A stretch of DNA of 64,000 bases from NCBI GenBank assembly GCA_000934385.1, contig KN880512.1, forward strand, positions 1 to 64,000, in the 5' to 3' direction. The DNA comes from Cylindrobasidium torrendii FP15055 ss-10 (taxonomy: Eukaryota; Basidiomycota; Agaricomycetes; Agaricales; Physalacriaceae). The notes beneath the pieces are model-generated. The model had not been told where the DNA came from and did no database searches. It saw only the letters and a program-made list of their open reading frames with translations. Each line of letters starts with the position of its first letter. Position 1 is the first letter of the stretch. The translations under genes were made by a program, and so were the position numbers. Below, one piece after another: positions 23,625 through 34,381 of the stretch.

Positions 23625-25424
23625 CTAGAACTGCCTGAAAAACCTCCTCTTGCTTGAAGCGACTCTGGAGCCCATGGAACCGTTCACGTCCGTCCACTGG
23701 TTCGTCATGATGCTCATCTTTTTGCGGGACGACGCAACGGACGCCGCGCGATACCGAATCTCGTCGTCCTCGACGTCAATGTCCATCTCGTCCTCTGAGC
23801 CTGAGCTAGGAACCAAGTTCACGACATCACGAGCATGTTCTGGGGATGGAGTTAATACTCGGGCAATCAAGACTACGAGAAGAACCAAGGAATAGACGTA
23901 CCATAGAACCTCCTATCGACGTCGTCCTTGTCGTCCTCTTCCGGGAAGACAAAGCCAATATGCTCTGCCACACTCTGACTTGGGACTTCGTGCATCCCAA
24001 CTGACGGCGCATGGGGTAGTTTCGACAATCGTTCCAGCGTGATTCGTCTAGTCCACTGTCAGTATCGTTTCAGCACAAGAGATGGTCACTCACTTAACAA
24101 CCTCAAGGTATCCATCTATCAAGTTCTCGTCCTCAGCATTCGACTTGGCGACCTCCAGCCTGAACCGCGGGCCATAGCATTCAAAGTGATCGTGCCACGG
24201 CAGCTCCTGGCCCATCGTCTCCTCCATTCCAACAGCACAAGCTGTCTCGTATGACCATGTCCGCGCGACATTCTTGATGGTATATCCCCCTCCGCCGAGC
24301 AGGATAAGTGGAATGTGGGAATCACGGAAGTATTGCACACAATTGGCGTGCCCTTGCATGGACAGGTTGAAGCACCCCAAGCGGTCACCGCTCAGCGAAT
24401 CCGCGCCGCACTGCAAAACGACAACTGAAGGTCTAAATACCTCGAGAATCTTGGCACAGACCTAGTAAATGCGTCAGAGAGGAAGTCGAACGTCTAGAAT
24501 GTCACGCACTGGCTCGAAGATATGCTTGAACGACTCGTCCGACAGTCCATCATGCAGCGGTACATTAACGCTATACCCCCGTCCCTTCCCCTTCCCCGTA
24601 TCGTTCGTCGTGCCCGTCCCAGGGAAGAAATTGCCGGATTTATGGAAACTGCAGGTCATGACGCGATCGGTGTTGAGGAATGCCTCTTCGACGCCGTCTC
24701 CGTGGTGGCAGTCGATGTCGACATAGAGGACGCGTGTATGGAATCGCAAGAGCTCGAGGATGCATAAATTGATGTCGTTGATGAAGCAGAACCCAGAAGC
24801 CTCTGACTTTTTCGCGTGGTGCAGGCCGCCCGCCCAGTTGATAGCGATGTCCGACGCGCCGCTGGTGATGGCCTCAGCCGCCGCTGCGTACCGTTAGTCA
24901 ATAAACAGCCTCATATGTGTAGGTTGCGCACCTAAGGATCCTCCAGACGAAATAGTATGGTATTCGAAAACCCCGTCGAAAGGAGGATTGTCATCCGGGA
25001 AGCCCAAGACTGCAGCGCGTTCAACTTGGTATCATACGAGTGTAGGCACTGTACGCACATTGGACCAGCTGAGGGTTGGTGATGGATGGGGTATCTGGCT
25101 GGACGCGGCTCAAAAAGTTGATATATTCGTCACTGTGGAAGGCTGTCATTTGCTCGGCGGTCGCTCGGGGCGGTCTCTGTGTGCTCAAGTATTAGATTAT
25201 GGTGCGGGATATATTGCAGACGCACCATGACCGTCATTTTATCCAGCAGGTCGTAGGCCACCACCAACTCATGGGTCATTTGTATGCGGTGGGGCTTCAT
25301 AAGATGTCCATAGCCGTATGTGTATGCGCCGACGTCGCCTAGCAAAAAAGAGGTTCATGTCGAGTCATTCGAGTTTTTTTGCCAACGCACGGTCGTAGAA
25401 ATAAGACACCCGTCTTCGTCCCAT
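23625..25424 (-). CDS. RPD3: Class I histone deacetylase, Rpd3-like
   Basis: A zinc-dependent lysine deacetylase acting on histones, usually inside Sin3-type corepressor complexes in the nucleus. Exon 1 (ATG 25422-25424) encodes [12 protein letters not shown] and a GTGCGT intron joins it to [20 protein letters not shown], the class I opening. [16 protein letters not shown] follows, then [18 protein letters not shown]. The catalytic core is [20 protein letters not shown] with the paired histidines, [18 protein letters not shown] with the zinc-binding Asp and His, and [19 protein letters not shown] with the second zinc-binding Asp. [20 protein letters not shown] carries the active-site tyrosine region. 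[19 protein letters not shown] favours the Rpd3 branch. An acidic C-terminal tail ends with a basic RRFFRQF. About eight exons. All catalytic residues I would expect are present. Confidence 0.93.
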
Positions 25425-25651
25425 GGCAGAGATAGAGAGAGAAGGAAATACCGCCCCCGGAGTCTTTGGCGCATTTCCCCCGCGCAGATAAGATAACCAC
25501 GTGTTGCAATGATGAAACAGGAGTTCCGGTCTCCGTAAATAATGACAAACGCGCCTTGTTACTGACTTTCATATAAGCCAAATCCAAAGCCAGCGTATTG
25601 AAAGTATTGACTATCAATACAGGAACGTTCTACTGAATAGTTTTCCCATTG

Positions 25652-26451
25652 TCAATACACCTGCTCGAATTCCGCCAACGCTTTCACCAATGCATTCCAG
25701 CGTCCTCCATGCCAGGTCTGTATAACTTCCCAGTCTTCCTTTGTCGCCCAGCCCACCTTCATCGACATCAGAACTGACGATAGGACGAAATCCGCAAAGC
25801 ATGGTGTTTCCCCCGCTACAAATGTGGCTCCTTCGACGAACCACTCGCCAATCTTGCCAAAACACCTCTCGAGCTCTTCCAACTTTTCTTTCCGTGCTTC
25901 TCCGTGCAGCATCAGCTCCTTCGCTGGCCGAGTGAGCTTCGTGCGCTGGTACCATTCCGCGCCTTTCTTGGTGAGTATGCTGGGTGTGCGGGGTCCGAAC
26001 AACGCCCAAAACGAGGGCCCAATCTTGGATAGGAATGCATCCTCTAACGCGCGCGTAAGGGTGACTTGGGACTTTGGTAACACGACGGGTGTGGCAGGAT
26101 ACTTCGCGTCGAGGTAAAGCGCAATATTCTCCGAACCGGATAGGAAAGTCTTCGTCTCGGCGTCGTGGAGAATGGGTACAGTGTAGTGCGGACTCCCATC
26201 TGGCTTTTTCTCTGTGGCTGCTATCCCGTTCTGCGTATAGACCGTCTTGATGTCTGCGAATTCGATCCATTCCGTCTTATGTTCCAGCTTCTTGTAATTC
26301 AGGACATAACTGTGAAAGGATGTTCAGAACCGTCGATTGGAACCGTGGCTGCCGCAGAGCGACTTTACCGTATCTTCCATACGCTGGGTGAGAACGAGTA
26401 TCCTGGGATGTGCTCGGCAAAGGCGTCGTAGAGGGTGAGAGCCGGATTCAT
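25652..26451 (-). CDS. Glutathione S-transferase, etherase-related, paralog 1
   Basis: Exon 1 from ATG 26449-26451 encodes MNPALTLYDAFAEHIPGYSF and SPSVWKIR; a GTAAAG intron follows. Exon 2 gives YVLNYKKLEHKTEWIEFADI, then DGSPHYTVPILHD and FLSGSENIALYLD, the thioredoxin-fold glutathione-binding half. The helical C-terminal half ends GGRWNALVKALAEFEQ. These proteins conjugate glutathione to electrophiles or cleave ethers; the FuA/etherase-like type is expanded in wood-decay fungi. SPSVWKIR replaces the SPNTLKAR of its neighbours, and this copy is the most divergent of the four. It stands first in a run of three minus-strand GST genes, and a TATA-like ATATAAG sits about 43-49 bases upstream. 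Confidence 0.88.
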
Positions 26452-26493
26452 CTTGTTGTGCGTGGGTTTGGGATGTCTTCCTTCGGGACAGGG

Positions 26494-26500
26494 CTTATAT
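26494..26500 (-). promoter_or_regulatory. TATA-like box of GST paralog 1
   Basis: ATATAAG on the minus strand, about 43 bases upstream of the start codon at 26451. Position and sequence suit a TATA element; function is inferred. Confidence 0.4.
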
Positions 26501-26740
26501 GTGCTTTAGATTCAGCCCACGAGTAGCGACTTTATACCGACCTTACCGGTATTTATGCCTTCACCCATGCCATCGGAGACTGACCGATTATTATTATACG
26601 ACTCGAGCCGCACGCGCTGCACAAGCTTAAGCGCTTCATCGATAGTTAGTTGAAGACATGTTGACTCCTTCCATCACATCAAAGCCTCAGTTAACAAGTC
26701 ACAGTTTGATTGTACAAATAAGGCTACTGTCCACCATTGT

Positions 26741-27505
26741 TTACTCATACTTCTCCAGCGCCTTCAACAGCTTCGCCCATCGTCCACCATCCCACGACTC
26801 AATATCCTTCCACTCCTCGCTATCCTTCCCAAACGACTTCTTAGTCCAGAACAAAATCGAACCGACAAAGAAATCTGGGAACGAAGGCTTTTCTCCTAGC
26901 ACGAACGTGTCTTTCGGGCTCGTCCACCCGGCCAACTTTGTGAATCCTGCCTTGACCGATGCCCACAGCTCTTTGGCGTTCTCTGGGTCTGCACGGCTAG
27001 GCGGCTTCGTTGCCACGAAGTACTCTGCGCTCACTGGGTTGAGGTATGGCGTCGTCTTCGGCAACACCAAGGTATAGATGGCGCCGATGGCGCTGACAGT
27101 CGCTGTGATGTACGCACGCGAGAGCCCCTCTATGTTGCCAGGGAACGCCTTGGGCGTATCGGGGTACGTGGTGTCAAGGTAGGCGGCAATCTGGTCCGAG
27201 CCGGAAACATACTTGTTGTTGGGACCGTCGAAGATGAGGGGCAGCGTGTAATGCGGAGCGCCGTCGGGTGTCGTCTCCGTGTGTGCAATGTTGTTCTTCT
27301 TGTAAAAGTCGGCGATGCTGGGGTACTCGAGCCATTCGGTTTTGAACGGCAGCCCTTTGAAGTTCAGGACATAGCTAAACACAAGGGTAAGTCGACATCT
27401 AATCAGTATTCAGAGTTGTGCTTACCGGGCCTTGACGGTGTTCGGAGACCAGAACGAGTTGGACTTGTCGGGAATATCGTAGAGGATGATAGAAGGGGAA
27501 GACAT
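26741..27505 (-). CDS. Glutathione S-transferase, etherase-related, paralog 2
   Basis: Exon 1 from ATG 27503-27505 encodes MSSPSIILYDIPDKSNSFW and SPNTVKAR; after a short intron the frame gives YVLNFKGLPFKTEWLEYPSI, DGAPHYTLPLIFDGP and YVSGSDQIAAYLDTTYPDTP, the glutathione-binding half. The C-terminal helical half ends DGGRWAKLLKALEKYE, stop TAA at 26741-26743. SPNT is where the catalytic Ser/Thr region of related etherase-type GSTs lies. Length is about 235 residues, normal for the family. It shares its intron position with paralogs 3 and 4. Confidence 0.9.
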
Positions 27506-27545
27506 GATGGATGGATGATTTGGACCTTCTTTGACTTCTGCTCTT

Positions 27546-27555
27546 CCTTATATCC
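27546..27555 (-). promoter_or_regulatory. TATA-like box of GST paralog 2
   Basis: GGATATAAGG on the minus strand, 41-50 bases before the start codon at 27505. This matches the placement in GST paralog 1; function is inferred. Confidence 0.4.
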
Positions 27556-27750
27556 ACGACGGATAGGTAGGCACGTGAGGGTTACTAATCTCACGCCATG
27601 TGAGGGGCAGAGTGTCTCGCACACAGCACTGGGTACCTCATGGATCGGTGCGGATTCGGCGGGAACGTAGGAGTTCCACTCCTTCGACTGGGTCAGCAGC
27701 CTATTCGTTCGTACATTTCATAACCTAACCATGGCTGAAGAAAAGCCCGA

Positions 27751-28538
27751 CTATACCACAGTCCCGTACACTTCGACAGCTTTCAACAGTTTGTCCCACC
27801 TTCCTTCGTCCCAAGTGCTCATGTCCTTCCATTCTGCGCTATTCTCTCCACACGTGAGCTTCACCCAATACACCAATCCTCCCATGAACAAGTCGACAAA
27901 GGTAGGCGCATCACCCATCACAAACAGCCCGCCCTCCGGCGCCGACCAACTGGCTATCTTCGAGAATCCTGCCCGCAGGCGCGCCCACTCCTCGCGCTTC
28001 GTCTCCTGGTCGAGCTCCACGCGACTTCTTGGTTTCGTACGCAGGAAATACGCTTTGCTCGCCGTATTGAGGTACACGGGCACCTTGGGCAACAGGAGCG
28101 CCCAAATGGGCTCGATGGCATTTTCCATTGCGTCCTCGAAACCGCGCGCCAGGCCCTCACTGCCATTCGGAAAGACCTTTGGCGTGTCGGGGTATGCCTT
28201 ATCAAGATGCGACGCAATATTCGTGGACCCAGAAATGTAGGTGTTGTGCGCAGAATCGAACAGGACAGGAAGAGTATAGTTCGGCGAGCCGTCCCCGCGC
28301 GTCTCGGTGTGCACGATGCCGTTTGTCTTGTAGAAGTCTTCGATGTCAGGGTATTCTATCCATTCTGTCTTGAAATGAAGGCCCTTGTAGTTGAGAGTGT
28401 ATCTGGGGATATGAATGTTAGTGAGTACGCACAAGCAGCATAACATTGAGGGCGTACTCACCGTGCTTTCAAGGTGTTCATGGACCAGGCCTGGTTGGGA
28501 ACGACACTCGGAATGTCGAAGAGCGTGAAGGACGCCAT
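27751..28538 (-). CDS. Glutathione S-transferase, etherase-related, paralog 3
   Basis: Exon 1 from ATG 28536-28538 encodes MASFTLFDIPSVVPNQAW and SMNTLKAR, ended by a GTGAGT donor. The second exon gives YTLNYKGLHFKTEWIEYPDI, DGSPNYTLPVLFD and YISGSTNIASHLDKAYPDTP. The C-terminal half ends DEGRWDKLLKAVEVYGTVV with stop at 27751-27753. The SPNT motif of the other copies is SMNT here, so one residue beside the presumed catalytic Ser has changed. Intron position is as in paralog 2. This copy and paralog 4 share the IPSVVPNQ start, which suggests they are the closest pair. Confidence 0.9.
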
Positions 28539-29530
28539 CTTTGACAATTACGAGCACTACAGTATATGCTGGTGAGACTCAAGAGTCAAAAAGATAAGTG
28601 CTAGGTACGAGGAACGACTGCCAGTCTATTTCTTGAAAGACCAGTGCCCCGCGGCCAGAAATGTGACTCGTATGTCGATTGTGCAAGCTTCGCGAAAACA
28701 TGCCTGCAGCTGTTCAACTACAATAACATGCAAACCAATGGTTGCGCATCAATTGCAGGTGCAATCAAGCGCATCAGATAAAATGTGGCGTGGGAAATCA
28801 AGTTCGCTGGCTTGCCGTCATCATGGCATGCTGTTGGAAGCTTGTTGGAAGCTTTATGCGTAGCATTTAATCATTCTTGAACTATGTCTTTATGATACTG
28901 GACTCATTAGATACCATCTGATAAATAAGACCTACTTTGAGCGTAGTTGGTTCGTCCGCCAAGACGAGCATGACCTCTGGGGTCTGCGTTGGATCAAACT
29001 GAAGATATTCGCGTAAAGAAGTGGTATGCGCTCATGCAACTTGAAGCCTCGACTGGGTAGTATCCCGAATCAAGACTCAAACATAAGTGGCACTATCGTG
29101 AAGTCGGAAAATGACCAGGCAGCCTAGAAAGAGCCTTTATACGCAGGAACCGCCACCGTGCCTTGTATGGTGGTCACTCGACCACCCTGGATTCCATCTG
29201 GTCATCGGGGCAGACAGTGGATGGACCTACACGTTCATTCTCGAAAAATCACAATGCCGCCGAATGCGCCCACAAGAACGTCGAACCACAGGACCAACCA
29301 GGCCCAATATTCATTCGTACTCGTATCTACTCATTATATGGGGGTATGTCGAGACAGAACTACAACGTATGATAATATCATGTATATACGCAAAAGGAAC
29401 AGAGAGAAAGAGGTCCCAAGAGAAAATGCCAGCAGACGTGTTAAATGCAGAAGATACTAGGATAAGCGAAGCAAAACAGTGAAGAGGTGTGACCATGAAT
29501 CCGGAGGGTAAAATGAATGCCCGAACGAGC
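28539..29530. other. Intergenic interval
   Basis: About 990 bases between the GST paralog 3 start and the Sec14-like stop. No coding signal stands out. An 11-base tandem duplication (gttggaagctt twice) lies at about 28832-28854. A plus-strand frame at 29111-29482 lacks recognisable features. Confidence 0.6.
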
Positions 29531-30616
29531 TCAGACCTTTGGGCTCGGCGGGGACTCCACCTTGGGAGTTGGTGGTGCGCTTTGTGGCACATACTTCCAC
29601 GGCCCGGAATCGCTCAACGAACATCCTCCCTCGCAGTCACACTCGCCTCCAAACTCCTTCGGCAGGTTCTCCGCTGCGATCTGCTTGAGTAGCTTCTTCG
29701 AATAGTCGCTGCCCACAATATCCACTTTGCTGATGGTGACCTCGTCCAGCCAGGGCCGGATGCAGCGCCAGATAGCACCAAATGCCCAGGGCGCGTTGAT
29801 GATGTAGAACTTGCCCATGCATTCCGGATAGCGGTTCTGTCCAATGGACGATGCCTCCATGACATAGTCTTTGACGGCGACGAAGTTGGTGAGCGAGACG
29901 CCGCCAAGATCAAGAATCGTGCATGATGTCTCGACGGGATGACCGCATTCCCGTGCGCAGGCAGGCGCCCGCACACTCAGGAAGCGTTCGTACTCGTACA
30001 CGAGCCGCTTGACGACGCGCTCCTGTGATGTGACTGCGTACAGTGCCTTCATATCCAGGTTATTCAATCGCTCAATGTAGACCGGCTGGCCGGCCTGCAT
30101 AGCACGTTAGCGACGGTAGTGGCGGTGGCTCATGCTACGCACCTTGTCCATTTTGTGGTAGTACTGGGGATAGAGCTTGTCAACGGCTTCCTGCTCATCG
30201 AAGGTGAACGTCCTAGGTAAGATCAGCATAGGAATTGATGGAAACCATACGAGACGTACTTCATCAACTCGTCGACGCCAAATTCTTTCCGCCACTCTTC
30301 GGCTTCCTTGAGCATCTTTTTCGTGTTGGCGACGTTAAATTTGCGCGCGCGAAGGAACCTATGGGCAGGTCGGTGAGCAAGGGGCCAAGACAGTGGATGC
30401 AGAGACGCACCTGAGCAGCATCGCATCGTTCATTCTGTCCTCGACAAACCAACCCTCCTTCTGTATCTGCTCCTTGAGCTCTTTCAGAGCGTTCTTCTGT
30501 GCGTCGGTGAGGTTGCCCAGCGTGCCCGGCGCCGGCTTCCAGGCCGGCTCGGTAGAGACAAGCTTGACGGCAGTCGTATGCGCCGCCTCAGGCTTCGTGA
30601 TGGTGACAGTGGCCAT
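29531..30616 (-). CDS. Sec14-like CRAL-TRIO phospholipid transfer protein
   Basis: Sec14-type proteins bind phosphatidylinositol or phosphatidylcholine and support phosphoinositide supply at the Golgi and endosomes. From ATG 30614-30616 the first exon gives a disordered lead and LTDAQKNALKELKEQIQKEG, then the CRAL-TRIO N-terminal segment FLRARKFNVANTKKMLKEAE with EEWRKEF. The lipid-binding domain has PQYYHKMDK, then AGQPVYIERL, CTILDLGGVSLTNF, YPECMGKFYIINAPWAFGAI and VDIVGSDYSKKLLKQIAAEN with LPKEFGGECDCEGGCS. GPWKYV closes the core and a Pro-rich tail ends in the TGA at 29531-29533. Five exons. The Cys-rich CDCEGGC after FGGE is typical of fungal Sec14. Confidence 0.93.
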
Positions 30617-30923
30617 TATTTGAGTGGTAGTGGTGGTAATAGCAAGGAATGGAGTAACAAGGGAGTGTGGGAGCGGAAAAAGTTCCAAGTGGGCAGAGAA
30701 GGATCTGATGATGGAGGAGAGGAGCCAAGAAATCAGTCAGGGGCGCGGGTTCGTTTTCAATTCCAGCCCTGGACAAAACAGAAGCCGATGCTACTTTTGA
30801 AATGAGACGATAACTGGCGCCGCTAACGACCAACTTCGATGCGCCCTATTGAATTTTTACAAATGATAGCTTTTCGAACGCATATACGGCTATTACCCAC
30901 CACTAGTAACCTATATTCCCCTC
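30617..30923. promoter_or_regulatory. Sec14-like promoter and EMG1 3' flank
   Basis: 307 bases between the Sec14-like start and the EMG1 stop. No clear core-promoter element is seen. Confidence 0.4.
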
Positions 30924-32020
30924 CTAAATGACATCCCAAAGCTCCTCGAGCGCGCAGCAAATCTTAAAAGCAGCCGTCAGCACCGCACCACACCACGCCC
31001 AACACCCGCGCCGACGCACCTTACCGCAGGCGACGCTTGCGCTCAAAGGGAATTCGCTGATGCTGATCTTCTCGTCGACAAACGAGTCTGCAAAGTCGTC
31101 CCGTCCGCGCGCCATCGCACCGATGAACACCGCAATATTGTGCGTCGGTGGCAGTCCACCCATGTACTGCGATAGCCTGATCGTTGGCGCGTCGCCAGAC
31201 ATTGCTGTTGAAGCATATATGAGCCCCCAATTCCCCAACCCGTACGCCATCACGCACTCAGTTTTATCGTGTTCGGCGGCAGATGGTCGACCGCGGGATT
31301 CTGGGTGGAGAAGTGATTCGTATGGCGCAGTACATCTCAAGTATGGGTTGAACACACTTTGATGACTTTCAGCAGCTTATCCGGGCCATTGACACCACGA
31401 ATCGAAAGCTTATGCAGGAGTTGGACTGAAATGGGATGGGAGGTGAGCAGGGAGGCTGAGCGGATGAGCAGAGCACACACCCATCAAGCCACTGAACCGC
31501 TTAAATGTACGTGGTATCCGTACATGAGGGTTCACTTCAATGAGAACACCTTTGGCGGTATGGATGTACACTTGAAGGAGCCCAGCTTTGTTTAGCGGCG
31601 AGTCCAATAATGTGAGCAGACACTGTCTCAGGATGAGCTTTGGCGCCCAGTGTAGATCTATCCAGTACACACCTGGTGTGTGATATCAGGCCGAGCGTCT
31701 GCTATGTCCCTCCCCGTCTTTGCCAGGATACCCTGATGGTCGTCACAGTTGAGAAGGGTGTATTTGACTTCGCCATCCTTCCCGCGCCCATTGTTCTTTG
31801 CACTCCCACTCGACACTCGGTATGTTTCCAGACAAGCTTGCTCGAGGATAACAAATAGTCGGCGGCTGGATGCGGCTGCGACGCCTTTGGGGACGTGTGC
31901 TTGCACCGGCAACATGGATGGATTGGTACTGGGCATAGCGCGCGCTGGCAGGGGTCTTGTAGGGCGATTGCTGTCTTCAACAGACATTTTGTTGTCTTCT
32001 TCGTGATCCATTTTGGACAT
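30924..32020 (-). CDS. EMG1: 18S rRNA pseudouridine N1-methyltransferase EMG1/NEP1
   Basis: EMG1 is a SPOUT-class methyltransferase that modifies a pseudouridine of 18S rRNA and is needed for small-subunit assembly in the nucleolus. Exon 1 (ATG 32018-32020) encodes a variable N-terminus and [17 protein letters not shown], then [19 protein letters not shown] and [10 protein letters not shown]. Next exons give [40 protein letters not shown] and [31 protein letters not shown] follows, then the cofactor-binding end [33 protein letters not shown] and [18 protein letters not shown]. The stop is the TAG at 30924-30926. Six exons. All family signatures are present. Confidence 0.95.
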
Positions 32021-32498
32021 AGTGTTGGCAGTGGGCGGGTGCAGGTCGGTCAGGGCAAAAGATCTAGTGCAAGTCGAGAGTCGAAAAACGAATGATTGGA
32101 ATCAGCCGACGATCGTGATCAGTCCTTGATCCGGCCTCCGTCAATTTCTCCCGCTGAGCTCGGATTTGGTACGGACATCCATAGGACATTCACCGACAAA
32201 TGGCAGACTGCTGGCCCTCATGACTTCAACTTCCGTCTACACGCCCTTGTTTAGGGCTCATTTCGGCCCAAAGTTCAAGCGTCCTGCTGAGGCAGAAGCG
32301 CACCTGCACACGGCCACCTCAAATTTGGACTTTCCGTCGCCACTGCATCTCCGACGTCGAGTACAATGAGTACCTTGCAGTCGCCAACAGCAGAATCTGA
32401 CTCATACACACATCTATATAAGATGGTTCATCTCGACTCCCAACCATCACCACTTGCGCAATTTTCCCGCTCGACAGCAAATAAGCGCACGCTCCAGA
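32021..32498. promoter_or_regulatory. Divergent upstream region of EMG1 and the DUF1348 gene
   Basis: 478 bases between two start codons pointing apart. The promoters of both genes must lie here. A tatataag sits at about 32414-32421, some 80 bases before the DUF1348 start and a plausible TATA element for it. Confidence 0.4.
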
Positions 32499-33064
32499 AT
32501 GTCTCTGAAACCACCATTCACCCTCCAGACTGCAATCCAAAAGGTTAAACTCGCGCAGAACCTCTGGAACACCCGCGACCCTGCGCGCATTGCGCTTGCG
32601 TACACCCCGGACACCATCTGGCGCAACCGCGACAAGTTCGTCAAAGGACGCCCGGAGGTCGAGGAATTCCTCAAGGATAAATGGGCGCGGGAGCATCATT
32701 ATGTGTGCGTACCTCTTCACTGCGCCTTTTCTGATTCTGACAATTTCGCAGGTTACGGAAGGAACTCTTCGCATTCACGGACAACAAGATCGCTGTCCAA
32801 TTCTTCTACGAGTGGAACGAGAAGCCGGATGGGCTTGGTCAGTGGTTCAGGACGTACGGACTCGAGGTAAGCCCATCTTTCGACTCATCGTTATCATGAT
32901 GTGACTTCTTATGCGCATTCCTCCAGGACTGGACATTCGACGAGACGGGCCTTATGCGCAAGCGCCAGATGAGTGGAAACGATGTGCTCATCAAGCCTGA
33001 AGACCGCTGGTTCAAGGACGGCGTCGATATCGAAAGTGTGGTCATCGGGGAGGAACATCTGTAA
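32499..33064 (+). CDS. DUF1348 family protein, NTF2/SnoaL-like fold
   Basis: The ATG at 32499 begins [20 protein letters not shown] and [38 protein letters not shown] and [10 protein letters not shown] follow. Two introns lead to [20 protein letters not shown] and WFRTYGLE, then [19 protein letters not shown] and [20 protein letters not shown]. The pattern of small alpha+beta segments is that of DUF1348 proteins, predicted to share the cone-shaped NTF2/SnoaL fold. The function is unknown; such proteins are about 150 residues and often act on or bind small molecules. The frame is open upstream but has no ATG there. Stop at 33062-33064. Confidence 0.88.
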
Positions 33065-33136
33065 ATCAGCTTAGACCATGATTGCCATTTACAGCACAAC
33101 AAGAAATCCTATTTTGCGGACAAGTTGCCTTTGGAG

Positions 33137-33907
33137 CTAAACTTCAGTCTCGTACTTTCTCAGCTGTCCCGCAAGCTTCTCCCATTTCCCACCATCCCAA
33201 GAGACAACTCTCCTCCACTCCTCACTGTCCTCCCCGAAAGCATTTCTCAACGCGAACAACAACACGCCAATTGCAAAGTCGGGGAACGACACCGTATCCC
33301 CCATGACGAAGTTTCCCATCCCATTTGTCCATTGAGCCACCTTTGAAAACCCCGACTGTAGACGCGCCCACTCGGTCACACTGTCAACCTCAAGTGCGCT
33401 ATATTTGGTCTGCAAGAAGAACGTCTTGCTCTCAGGGTTGAGCAGCTCCGCTGTGTTGAGGAACATCAGAGCCCATATCGGAGTGACAGCGTCCATGAGC
33501 GCTGCATCGAATGCGCGCGCTAGGCCTTCAGTGCTATTGGGAAATGCGCTGGGCGTGTTGGGATATGTTGCATCGAGATACGAAGCGAAGTTTGTCGAAC
33601 CAGATATATACTTCTTGACGTTCGCATCATGAATCACTGGAAGTGTATACAGAGGAGAACCATCCGGTTTGGTTTCTGTATGCGCGATGCCGTGTTTCTT
33701 GTAGAAAGGTGCAATGGCTGGGTACTCTAGCCATTCGGTTTTAAATGAGATGCCCTTGTAGTTCAAGACATATCTACAGCCAGGGTGAGCAATGTACACT
33801 TTCATTGTCAAAAACTCAAGATTTAACCTTGCTTTGAGTGTGTTTGGGGACCAAAACTGGTTTGGGACCACGCTTGGGATGTCGAAGAGAGTGATTGCAG
33901 GAGCCAT
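33137..33907 (-). CDS. Glutathione S-transferase, etherase-related, paralog 4
   Basis: The ATG at 33905-33907 gives MAPAITLFDIPSVVPNQFWS and PNTLKAR. The continuing frame is open, but a GTTAAA...CTGTAG intron at the position used in the other copies restores KARYVLNYKGISFKTEWLEY. DGSPLYTLPVIHDANV and YISGSTNFASYLDATYPNTP complete the glutathione-binding half. The helical half ends DGGKWEKLAGQLRKYETEV with the stop at 33137-33139. It lies 4.6 kb from the tandem trio, with the Sec14-like, EMG1 and DUF1348 genes in between, and the stop codon is only 72 bases from the stop of the convergent DUF1348 gene. Confidence 0.9.
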   Translation of the reverse strand: MAPAITLFDIPSVVPNQFWSPNTLKARLNLEFLTMKVYIAHPGCRYVLNYKGISFKTEWLEYPAIAPFYKKHGIAHTETKPDGSPLYTLPVIHDANVKKYISGSTNFASYLDATYPNTPSAFPNSTEGLARAFDAALMDAVTPIWALMFLNTAELLNPESKTFFLQTKYSALEVDSVTEWARLQSGFSKVAQWTNGMGNFVMGDTVSFPDFAIGVLLFALRNAFGEDSEEWRRVVSWDGGKWEKLAGQLRKYETEV

Positions 33908-34381
33908 TTTCTGAAGCGACAGGTTCCTCTGTTGGTTTTAAATGGCCTTGATTTTGACTCGGAGTAGCCGAAAATCACAATGGGCTAGATTACGAATGCT
34001 GAGCAAAGCCAATGCATTTCGGGTTCGGCCATCGGCCTCGATTCTACTTGTTGCCCGAGCGAATGGACAAACCGTTGAGAGGCCTAAATAACCCGACAAT
34101 GATGGTTAGGAGTCAATATTTTGCTCATCTTGCAAGTCGTATTGCCCTGATACCAACAGGTAGTCAAGGGTGCCAGTATTCTTCGATGTCAGCTGCGCGA
34201 CAAGCATCACGGGACCGTTGTTTGATCGGGCGTGCTCATCTTGCCTCCCACTATCACAGTCGCCCGCTCAGCGCTACCCCACACATTGCGCCGTCTGCGT
34301 ACACTTCACTGCTATTGGGCTCGACTTCGACTCTCCCCCCGCCCACCCTTTGAAATCTCGCTGCACCCCGTGCCGACCACG
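33908..34381. promoter_or_regulatory. Divergent upstream region of GST 4 and the coiled-coil gene
   Basis: 474 bases between divergent start codons. No gene is visible and no clear TATA element was found. Confidence 0.4.

Noticed and set aside
28633..28863. 76-codon plus frame between GST 3 and Sec14-like
   Set aside because: No homology features and an 11-base tandem duplication inside it points to noncoding DNA.
30928..31362. 144-codon plus frame opposite EMG1
   Set aside because: It is antisense to a certain EMG1 exon and its residues reflect the mirrored codons; no family resemblance.
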